This document shows positions 23,638-32,364 of a stretch of DNA of 64,000 nt, piece by piece. The stretch is from Terana coerulea (lineage: Eukaryota > Basidiomycota > Agaricomycetes > Polyporales > Phanerochaetaceae), in contig JAKOGH010000812.1 of NCBI GenBank assembly GCA_024811115.1, positions 1 through 64,000 on the forward strand, read 5' to 3'. How positions within the stretch are numbered: the stretch's first letter is position 1; each line of letters begins with the position of its first letter. Both the position numbers and the translations under genes were made by a program. The notes beneath the pieces are model-generated. The model was given only the letters and a program-made list of their open reading frames with translations. It was not told where the DNA came from and searched no databases.

Positions 23638-24304
23638 TAGTGTTGCCGAAGTTCAGTTCGGTTCGGCGGTTCAGAACCAGAACCAATGAACCGAACCGTG
23701 TGGTTCAGTTTGGTTCGGTTCTGGTTCGGCCTCTAGATAACTTGGTTCGGTTCTTGGTTCGGGCATGGCTGTCACGCTCTGAACCAAGTTCGAACCGGTT
23801 TGAACCGTGAACCATGTATATGTTATGTAGTGTATTTGTACTGGGATTCATAGAGAAAAGTACATGAACTTACTTACTATAGCATGTCTAAACTATTTTT
23901 TCATTGTTGTGCTTGTAAACTGAGCATCAAATGTCACTCTGCTTATGTTTTGGTGTATATATGATGCCATCAATAGCTGCCAAAAAGGCAACTGGCAGCC
24001 TCTATCAGACACTGAGCTTCAAAACATCATAATGTAAGGCTTTTGCACTATACAAACTCTTCTAGATGTCAATATATAACTCTATTATAATCTACCATTG
24101 CAATTATACTGATTTGACAGAGTAAAGCTGATATATACATGGTTCAATGGTTCGAACCAGTTCGAACCCTGAACTGAACCAACCGAACCAGTTCATACTG
24201 GTTCAGTTCAGTTCGGTTCAGGTTCGGCTGCTAAACACTTGGTTCTGGTTCTGGTTCGGACAAAATGGACCCGAACCGAACTGAACTGAACTTCGGCAAC
24301 ACTA
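23638..24304. mobile_element. hAT-like non-autonomous element (MITE), 667 bp
   Basis: The ends are perfect inverted repeats for 22 bases, starting TAGTGTTGCCGAAG at 23638 and ending in the complement at 24304. The flanks are a perfect 8 bp duplication, CTTGTGCT, at 23630-23637 and 24305-24312; 8 bp is the hAT-superfamily signature. Both subterminal zones (about 180 bp left, 160 bp right) are dense in GGTTC/GAACC units, and the middle is AT-rich with no ORF, so it must be moved in trans. Removing the insert with one copy of the duplication restores the ABM reading frame at TKHK-VLQT. Confidence 0.92.
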
Positions 24305-24312
24305 CTTGTGCT
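24305..24312. repeat. Target-site duplication, right copy (CTTGTGCT)
   Basis: Identical to 23630-23637. Host ABM sequence continues directly after it. Confidence 0.9.
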
Positions 24313-24711
24313 TGGTGACGCTCTTCCACGCTGCAGCATTTGAGTCAGTGCCGCAAGCTAACGACAGAGAACCAAAGCTGTATCGACAACCATCCACAAG
24401 TAGTTGGGGTCTTGGATCTCAAGACTATGCCACACGCTGCAAGCAAGCAGGTGAGTACACGCTTTTTTATGTCATAACCGGCTTACCCTAAGAGTCCATC
24501 AGCATTGATGACCATTTCAGCAGCCTCATTGATAACACTCGGGTCGTTCTTGTATGCATCGGTTGCCACAACTCTAGCAATGTCGTAGATGTAAGGCATT
24601 GGAAGTGCGAAGTGGCAATATTGGATGTGAGGCTCGGCCCAGGTATGCTGCAGTGAGAGCGCAATCTAGTGTTGCTCTTGCCTCGTTCACAGCAGCCACC
24701 CTTTTATATTC

Positions 24712-24718
24712 ACAGGCT
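24712..24718 (-). promoter_or_regulatory. TATA box of ABM copy 2
   Basis: TATAAAA on the minus strand, about 113 bases upstream of the start codon, aligned with the TATA box of copy 3 at 40952. Confidence 0.6.
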
Positions 24719-24786
24719 GGTTGAAATACACTGTTGCATATTGGCCAGCAAATCAGCAAGCCCTACTAAGGTATGTGAACTCCTTG

Positions 24787-24959
24787 CCTCACATAGGCTG
24801 GCAATCACCGGTTGCACATACACTTGCAGTCATGGAATGCAGCACTCTACCACCTCGGCCAATGGCATGTCCGCGAGTGAACAAAATCAGAGATATGTGA
24901 AGTTACCCCTCACCTCATCCAGACTTGCATCACCGTCTGCTCACGCCTTTCCAGTCATG
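24787..24959. repeat. Two upstream modules of ABM copy 2
   Basis: Related segments of about 48 bases lie at 24787-24834 and 24913-24959. Both begin cctca, contain gcaatcaccg or gcatcaccg, and end ccagtcatg or gcagtcatg. The same pair, about 125 bases apart, lies upstream of copy 3. Conservation between decayed paralogues may reflect recent duplication only. Confidence 0.55.
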
Positions 24960-25289
24960 AAACGGCGAGGAGCAGCAATATTAGCGGACCCATCATCAAG
25001 ATCATTGGCTTTGACGCGCAGTTCGGAGTGCGCCGCCGTCCCGCAAGCCCGCATTGACTCAAACGTCGCCGTCGACGCTGCTTTGGTTCACCGCGGGATT
25101 GACGTGAGTAAACCGTCAGTACGCGGCAGACTGATGGAAATCAGCGCTGGTATGCGCCCGAACTCCCGAACTGCGTGTTCGTTCACTGCGGCGTGCAGTA
25201 ACATAAGAGCAAGTTGATTACTTACGCTGCATCAGCGGCCCAACCTTCAGAGTCACCAAGTTCAGGCATTGGCAAGAGAAGAGGAACTG

Positions 25290-25402
25290 ATGAGGACAGA
25301 GGGGATGCGGACAAGGTATTTATACGCAGTGCGGCTCAGGCTGTCAGTCTGTTTACTCCCAGTCAACGGGGTCACGTTCCCAACCACCTCATCTGCCTTT
25401 TT
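25290..25402 (+). repeat. Direct repeat A (pair with 26335-26440)
   Basis: About 110 bases, beginning tgaggacagaggggatg and ending catctgcctttttc, with a TATA-like tatttatacgc inside. It recurs 1.04 kb downstream at roughly 85-90 percent identity by eye. It could be a promoter-bearing fragment of an LTR or another repeat family. Confidence 0.65.
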
Positions 25403-27203
25403 CTGCTCCCGAGGCCCGACTGGAGGTCAATGACCGCCAGTGCCGGCTCGGATGAGAATGCAGTGGACAGGAAACAATGCCGCATGTAAGTCTCAAAATC
25501 CTCATCAAGAACTCCCACAAGGTATTGTAATCTTACGAAGACCTCGGCAGAGTGGTGAATTAAGGCCTCATAGGCTCTGTACGATGACCGACAGCTCAGT
25601 TCAACATACATCCAACAGGAGGCGAGTGTATAACCAAAGATTACATATAGAAGATTACAAAGCAAATTAAGGCGCGTGTCGGTTTCCCTCACAAGGAGGT
25701 ACTTATCCCGAGAACCACGAAAAGGTCCGCGCCAGGACGAACACCAAATGATGTTCGCCCTCTCTCGGGGACGTACCTGATATACTTGAACAAGAGTCGG
25801 AGCGACCTCGGCGCAGTGCAGTACGGGGGTGAGTCAAACAGCGAGATACAGGGTCAAGAATCTCGTGGCGTGGACGTAGGCAACGGTGCGCTGAGGCCAG
25901 CATCCAGCGCGCCGCCACTTCTCGCAACACTAAAGCCCACAAGGACCCGACACATCCTGCATCTCCACTGAGAGACAAGGCCTACCCGTCATACGCCGCG
26001 GTCGCTTGGAGGGGAGGGAGAGTATTGAGCGAACCTGGGGATGCACGGACTGTTGAGAGGACACTGGCAGGCGAAGTCCATGGACACGGATGCCGCAACA
26101 ATCTCAGCTCGAGCGCCGCGCCTGGGTACCGAGGTCATGGAGGTTAACGGGCACCAAGGCCCTTGGCGCGTCCATGCCACCGCTGGCACATGTCTTCGTT
26201 GGTGGACCCAGGACGTGGACGACGAGTCGAGCGGGCAAGGTGCTACCCACAGAGACGCCATGCCGAGAGACCTCCCGCCGTACACCCAGCAGGCCCGGGG
26301 AGGGGAAGTAAGAGGAGAGGAGGGAAGAAGCTGGTGAGGAGAGAGGGGATGTGGGCGAGGTATTTATACGCGGTGCGGCTGGCAGTCTGTTTATTGCCAG
26401 TCAACGGGGTCACGTTCCCAACCACTCCACCTGCCTTTTTCGGTATTGGCGGCGCTCGCCGGCGTGACTGTCGCGGATCAATCTATCAAGAAAGCGTCGG
26501 TTGTCCCGATTTGGTAATCGACGCTTACAAGCCTTGAACCGACATTTTCACCATGGCGACCGTCGACGATCACAAAGCGGTCGACTCAAGTGGTCAGCTC
26601 TTATAGAAATGGCTGGAGATTGCTGGTTGAGCCTGAGTACGCGCGCAATATTGGTGATTTTACTGGATGTAGAACACTGACAACCTTTTATAGGATTGTG
26701 TCAACTCCCGAGTTACGTTTATTTTGCATGATTATGTTGGGGACACGGTTCAAACTCTTCGGTAAGCTTCATCATCACACACGCTGCAGGAAACGCTGAT
26801 AGTTGCTGGTCAGTTTATGCCATGTTAGATGTATTCCTTGCATATGACATGCGGAATGGTCTGGGCCACTAGCAACCGGCTTGCTTGTATCGTAGGAAAC
26901 TGCACCGGAACCGGCCCCGTCTTGTTCAGGACGTGCTGACTAGGCGCGTCGTTGATACCACCGTGGACGGAGCCTTATGGTCGCATGCGCCGGTGCACCT
27001 ACCGTAAAGTCCGCCGCAGCTTGGTGTTTTCTGCTTCTTTCTAGGGTAGGGTGGCCTAGACCGCGCACACGGTCATGGCGCTCGCTACTGGTTTAGTTGG
27101 CCGCGACCGTAGGCACCGTATATCAATCTAAAGTGTAATTCTGGGATGCGCATTCTGCCAACCCCACTTTACGCCCAGAGGAGAGGAATTGCTAGAAGAC
27201 ATT
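25403..27203. other. Repeat-rich non-coding stretch
   Basis: This holds direct repeat B and GC-rich open frames near 26.0-26.5 kb with no recognisable protein. I see no terminal repeats that would pair with the direct repeats as a complete element. The last few hundred bases are the promoter side of the membrane-protein gene. Confidence 0.4.
26335..26440 (+). repeat. Direct repeat B (pair with 25290-25402)
   Basis: Begins tgaggagagaggggatg and shares tatttatacgcggtgcgg and tcaacggggtcacgttccca with repeat A. Neither copy abuts a recognisable ORF. Confidence 0.65.
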
Positions 27204-28300
27204 ATGGAGGGCACTGCCAGACAAGGTATGCCAACGCTCATTATTGCATCGCTCCGTTCAAGTCTAACGTTTTGCATAGATGCAGCTACATTCCCAGATG
27301 TAGAAGACAAATCGCCATCGCCGACGTCGAGCTTGAAGACTCGGATCCTGGGAGACGGTGTACTCTGGCGGTGGATGTGGTCATTTGTCTTTAATATCGG
27401 TGGCCACTGGCTTCATTTCTCCGTCTCATTCCTGTCCACCCAACACACCAGCGACCTCGCTGAAGTGTCCGACCTTCTCACCGTTGCGATCGCATCGTCG
27501 TCGCAACTTCACGACGCACGACCGGGAGTCGATCGTCCAGACTTACAAGCGTTCCAATGCGCATGGTCCCGCCTCGTCGACGGCCCTCACAGGCCAATGG
27601 AATATCATTAATTATGTCTCTGCAGTATTCATTGGGTAAGTGTAATTTTTCTCTCTCGCTCGCTGTGTGCTTTATGCTTACTCTCTTTGGAAGGACGATA
27701 GCGACGATGCTTCAGGATCCACTGATATCGAGCAGTAACATCGCACGCACCTGCGCAATAGTTGCGTTCCTATGCGCCCTCTTAAGCCTTTGTTACGGCT
27801 TAGTACTCTTGCTGCACACTTCGCGGCTGAAATCTATGCGGCAAGCCGTGTCGTGGATCAAGGTAGGGAGTCTCGGGCTTGTCTGGCGGACTGAACCACG
27901 CCGCTAACTTGCGACACAGAACGCGGAGCGTCTGTCCAAGAGTGCCTGGCGAATACCAGCCGTCTTGCTCGCCGCACCCTCAATCTGCCTTTTATGGTGA
28001 GCTTTAACGCATTTACCTACGCGCAGAGGGTGACAAACTCACTCTACCATGTGTTGCAGGTCAGCAGTTTTCTTCATAACCGCCATCACCGTGTCCTACG
28101 TCTGGCCGCCGTCGCGTTCTGACGACGACCTGACAGCAACGCACCGCTTCGTGCTTGCCGCCTTCCTGCTGCTCTGGGCCGGACACGCCGTACTCGCGTT
28201 CTGGACTCTGCATGGGCTCGGACGGCCATTGGCCGGCGACGTAGAGCTGCTCTGCGGTCTAGGCCAGCTAGAGTTGGAAGTGCCGGTGGATATGCAGTGA
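27204..28300 (+). CDS. Basidiomycete multi-pass membrane protein of unknown function
   Basis: ATG at 27204 gives MEGTARQ. Introns after it lead to DAATFPDVEDKSPSPTSSL, then a Ser/Pro/Arg-rich cytosolic stretch (FSPLRSHRRRNFTTHD), GQWNIINYVSAVFIG and TIATMLQDPLISSS. Three hydrophobic segments follow: TCAIVAFLCALLSLCYGLVL, a segment around VLLAAPSICLLW-SAVFFITAI, and FVLAAFLLLWAGHAVLAFW. A tail ending LELEVPVDMQ closes the protein. Five introns of about 55-105 nt are inferred; the one at about 27354-27458 could instead be coding. The layout of a phosphorylatable-looking N-terminus followed by three or four helices recurs in agaricomycete hypothetical proteins. No enzymatic motif is seen. Confidence 0.65.
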
Positions 28301-29322
28301 GATGCTGTACGAGCATAGCTTCCGAATAGCATGAAGTTCGGACGACGTTTCCACCACACGTACCCCGTGGCAGTCGGACGATCGATACGCGCTGTCCAAT
28401 CCGCATATTTCAGCAAGTCCACAATGTCTTTTACTTGGATACCAAGAGTCGAGACCGACGATGTCGTACGCACCCTATTGGCTCCTGCGTTGGTAATCTA
28501 GACTGCTTACGGTACGACGACGGCCTGGCCACGTCAGTCAGGGTCACCGTACGAATACACTTTCTTGCCGCCATCACAGTAGGAACGTACATACGCCAGT
28601 TTCCTGCTGTCGGGCTTCGTCTTTCCTAATTCTTGTAGCCAAGTCTAGCCTCCCGAAGCACAGCGATTGATAGACTCGGGCGTATGGGATGGTCGTCTAT
28701 CTTACAGAGAGGCTAGACTCCCGGAGGTACCACCGTAAATCCTGCAGCGCATTCGGACGGTCATTACTTTATTCCCAAGGCAAACACCGACCGCTGTCTG
28801 CCTGGCCGAAACCATCCTTCAACAACTTTACTACCGCGCCTCGTTGATGCATGCTCTGCAGGTCTAGGCCATATAGTGTTCCCAATGTGGTCCACAAACT
28901 GTGACTTATCTCGCAGCGAGTCTAGACCCGAAGATCCAACCGTGAATCCCACAGCGTCCTCGGATGACGGTCACCAAGGGATATGCCGATGTCTGTTGAA
29001 AGTGCATTGTTGAACAAACCTAATACAATGTCTCGCCGACGCGCGCCGGCGTGGTCTAGACCACTTTCCCCCCTGGCGTGTTGTAAGTAGCGATAAATGA
29101 GGCGCGTATAAATATTACGGTATCATGTCGAGATTATAGTTGTACACTGAGAGTTGCTACAGCGTAAATTGATTAGAAAGCGAAAGCGACGACGAACAAA
29201 AGAGAAAAGAGAAATACAATCCTGAACCGACGCAACTTGGTCTTCTCAGGTATTATGAATACAGGACTCTCCCGCCTTCCTTCCCGCGCATATATGCAGC
29301 GCATACACCCACCGCTGCCCTG
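28301..29322. other. Intergenic between the membrane protein and the HbrB gene (convergent 3' ends)
   Basis: No supported gene. It contains two similar segments of about 65-70 bases, at 28701-28766 and 28905-28975, both with an agactc or tctagac core, then accgt-aatcc and cggtca. A weaker third copy lies near 28645-28680. Their nature is unknown. Confidence 0.4.
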
Positions 29323-31600
29323 CTACGTAGCGCTCATCCCCACCATGCGCTCCACGACGGCCTAGAACAGCACTCAGTAAAGCCTGTCGCGGGCTACGTA
29401 CAGAGCAGTAGACGCACCTGAGCCTGGTCCCAGTTCGTGATCTCCTCCTCGTCCTCCTCCGGCGCCGGCCTTTCCTCCCTGCCGTGGCCCAAGCCCCACC
29501 CGCACATGCTCGCCCGCGCGCTCTCGGGGTCCGGGCTCCTGCAGCAGCAGCACGCCCATCAGCCCTGCCGCTCGCGCATGTATGCACACGCTCGCACGTA
29601 CCTCAAGCTTTCGAGCAGCTCACGCTCCCTGTCGCGCCCGGGGTCGCCAAACGCGGTAGCGAGCCGCGGCGTGTCGCCGCCGTCCACGTCGTCGTCATCG
29701 TCATTGGCACGCGCGTCGCTCGCGGCACTCGCTCGGCGCGCGGGATCCTTACGCGCGATGCGGCCGCGGCGGTCTCGCGGGAGGCCCGCGGAGAGGAAAG
29801 ACGGCGCGCCTGCGCCGCCGCGGTGCCGTGCGTCGGGTGAGAGCTGCACGAGCGGCGTGCGCAGCGCACGTAACAATAGCTGGACGGCTTCTTCCCCCGG
29901 TGGCGGTGGCGGTGGCGGCGCTGTGAGCGAGTGTAGGACCGGTAGCACGCGCTGTGACAGGAGGACGAGCAGCCTTGGTCGCACAGTGAGTTAGTTTCTG
30001 TGGCGATGGGCAGTGTATGGGGAGAACGTACATCTGCTGGAGCCGCGGCGGCGGGTAGCCTGTTGTAACTGGGTAGCGCTCCTTGAGGGCATTCAGGCGG
30101 TCGTGCAGTACCGGGAAAGCCGGATAGATGATTTGGTCCCGGAAGTAGCGTAAAGCGATGGTGCGGACGTCTATTGGGTTCTTGTGGGACGGCGTGCCGG
30201 CCGTCGTCCCATTCGTCACTGCTGGTGATACGGGTTTGTGTGTCTTCGGCATTCGGTACAGGGACGATAGGAGCGGGTCCATTTGTAGAGGTAATAGGGC
30301 CTTGACCATAATCAAATCACCGAATCAAAATCTGCGTTATGGAGCACGTACCCCTTCGACGTATGGCAAGACATGGTCCCAGAAGAACGCCCAGATCTCC
30401 ACAACTTTGGTGACCAACGTCTCATCATCCACGCCATCCAGCTTCGAGTTCAGGGTCAGCATCCCGTTCGAGATGAGCTCCGAGGCGTCGTGTTCGAGCG
30501 TTGCCATCGCCTTGGACGGCGCCGAGGACACGACGGTCTGTATATGCCGCTTGACGAGCGCATTCAGGTCTTCACTTGCTTGCGAGTGTGAGCGACCACA
30601 CACGGAGAGGACGTGAGACGACTGACATCGGCTCGCGCAGCCCCTGGCCGTTGAACAGCTCGAGAATGTACTTGTGCAGCGTCGGCCACGAGTTGTCGCC
30701 GGTGCTGGACGACGGCACGAGGTGCGAGGTGGAGGTCGCGGTCAAGTTCACGGTCGATGGTGCAGAGATAGACGAGTTGAGGACTGGGAGGTGGCCCGCA
30801 AGCGTTCCCAGGCGATGCATTTCGCGAGAAACGAGCTGTGATCAAGGATGGGATGAGTTTGTGTTCACGGCGAGTACAGTAGCATGCATGGGGACAGCGG
30901 CAGTGGTGGCGATGCTTGGGGGAACGGGCAGAGGGGCAGGTCAAGTGCAGACTTTAGATGCAGCGCCGCGAAGGTGCCGCCACATCGTGATAAATGTGAT
31001 CATGGAGGAGAACAGACATATGAAAGCGTACTGGACGTCCACTCCGAGATCCCCCAGCTCGCACGCCTCGATGCCTATATGAGCACCTCCGAGGAGACAC
31101 ATGGAAAGCGCACTCGGACGTCCCATCCCCAACTCGCACGCCCCGATGCATATACGCATATATCCCCCTTCTGACCTGCCCCCCAGCTGACATCACGTAG
31201 CACGTACCTTCGACGGTGAGGCATGGCCCTTGAGCAGGTGCGCGGCGGTCGCCATAGTCGGGGTCGGAGACGGCGTGGCGTCGCGCGGCAGGCCCAGGAG
31301 CGTGTTCCCCGAGTCGCCGCGGGCGTGGGCGTGCCCGCGCGCAGGCTGGCTCGCGCCCGCCCCCGCGAGCAGCTTCTCGCCCAGGAAGCCGAGCCGCTTG
31401 CCCGCGGCGACGGCGGCAGCGGCGGCGGCGTGCGGGGGCTCGGGGGCCGTGCTGTGCGGCGGGGGCGGCGGCGGGTCGTGGGCGCCCAGCGGGCGCGGGG
31501 TGTCGTCCTGGCTGAGGGAGCGGCGGGTGTGTTCGGGCGTGCGCATGAGAAAGGAGCTGTCCTGGGAGGTGCGCCGGCTGCGTGCAGAGCGTCCCGCCAT
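29323..31600 (-). CDS. HbrB/Bit61/PRR5-like TORC2 subunit
   Basis: ATG at 31598-31600 gives MAGRSARSRRTSQDSSF, then a long disordered Pro/Ala/His-rich region. After an unusually large intron (about 30840-31206) come LVSREMHRLGTLAGH and the HbrB domain: LHKYILELFNGQGL, then SEDLNALVKRHIQ, ISNGMLTLNSKLDGVDDE, VVEIWAFFWDHVLPYVEG, LLPLQMDPLL, NPIDVRTIALRYFRDQII and GYPPPRLQQM. The C-terminal part has Pro and Asp runs and ends EEEITNWDQAQ, then AVVERMVGMSAT, with the stop at 29323-29325. HbrB-domain proteins (yeast Bit61/Bit2, human PRR5/Protor) bind the TORC2 complex at the plasma membrane and support actin and cell-wall signalling. The domain match is strong. Confidence 0.88.
31005..31162. repeat. 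Imperfect tandem duplication inside the HbrB intron
   Basis: Two units, 31005-31080 and 31091-31162, share gaggaga, catatgaaagcg or catggaaagcg, ggacgtcc and gctcgcacgcc or actcgcacgcc, and end cgatgc-tatat. The period is about 86 bases. It accounts for part of the large size of this intron. Confidence 0.65.
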
Positions 31601-32364
31601 GGCCGCTAGAGCATTTCTCCGCCGTCGTCGTCGATGATGGCGAGCGGAACGCAATGCGACGCAGCCGCCCGTTTGCTCGCCGTGCGATCAGTGGACCCTA
31701 ACCCTCATTGATGTCTTGTCTATAGTCATATGCATGCAAATATACATTTGTACAACATTCACTGTACAAGTCAGTACTAACCACAACATAAAGCACAGAG
31801 ACGTGCCTACACTCCGACGTCTCTGGCTGCGACAACAAAGCAAATACGCTACGACTACTGGAGCAACCGACTACTAAGTACCTGCAACAATGCGAAAGAA
31901 ATGACAGACTACAACACGACAGAAAACCGAGCAAACTACAGCATCACGAAAACACAGCACAGCACGAAAAAAAAACTATTCAGAAGCACAGCAAAGGAGC
32001 AGAAAGATGCAGTAAAGGGTCCCCGCGCGGTGCAAGCAGGCGGGGAGATGGTCCTATCCTCAGAGCAGAGTCAGAGTCCGGTTGAGATGATGCGGCATGA
32101 TTGTCAGTCCACAGATAACGTTCGGTGTGGGTGAGTGATTCCGAGACGGCGCGCGATGACAAAGGTCGGACAGCGGGTATTCAGAGCCGCGATGACGGCA
32201 GTTGGTGATATGCAGAGCGGGGCGATTATGGAGAGCAAGTATATGGTTCAGAGGGTCCAGCTGGAGAGGAGGCGCAGCGTGGACGGCGAGAGGGGGGCGA
32301 ATAACGAGGGTGCAGGCATGCGGACGCCGTTGGAGTTGGACGTGACCAAAGAGCACTGGGTCCT
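31601..32364. other. HbrB promoter region and Mei2 3' flank
   Basis: Both neighbours are on the minus strand. No supported ORF or RNA gene was seen. It contains the 5' flank of the HbrB gene and an A-rich stretch (caaaaaaaaa-like) near 31970. Confidence 0.45.

Larger units (their letters stand above)
23139..24599 (-). pseudogene. ABM-like protein, copy 2, interrupted by a hAT-like element
   Basis: ATG at 24597-24599 gives MPYIYDIARVVATDAYKND and continues through GLLG, an intron, then VWHSLEIQDPNYLWMVV. The donor after this exon reads gatac where copy 3 has ggtac. The next exon begins AWKSVTKHK and is then cut by the element at 23638-24304. Beyond it the frame resumes VLQTSDNFSTVTAATTKA and continues to TEFVRSTMKAGVDRAELV. 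A frameshift follows QFVAQMCNDL, and further indels change the C-terminus (KVARVPPEAPS* in place of KVAESHLKHAKL). It is a pseudogene by insertion plus decay. Confidence 0.88.
22940..25190 (-). repeat. Duplicated ABM block, copy 2
   Basis: In inverted orientation this block matches 40455-42010, including the upstream region, all exons and introns, and about 170 bases downstream. It is longer because a 667 bp hAT-like element is inserted. The edges were set by eye and could shift by tens of bases. Confidence 0.7.

Noticed and set aside
23640..24300. Open frames rich in Asn-Arg-Thr-Glu-Pro across the GGTTC repeats
   Set aside because: They are translations of the subterminal repeats of the hAT-like element, not a protein gene.
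26041..26537. Overlapping plus-strand frames of about 100 codons
   Set aside because: GC-rich, no recognisable domain, and they run into the direct repeat; not supported as a gene.
29437..29994. Plus-strand open frame rich in Ser, Arg and Ala
   Set aside because: It is the antisense shadow of the HbrB-like C-terminal exon, produced by GC-rich codon use.
31223..31637. Long plus-strand frames rich in Arg and Gly
   Set aside because: Antisense to the first HbrB-like exon; no independent support.
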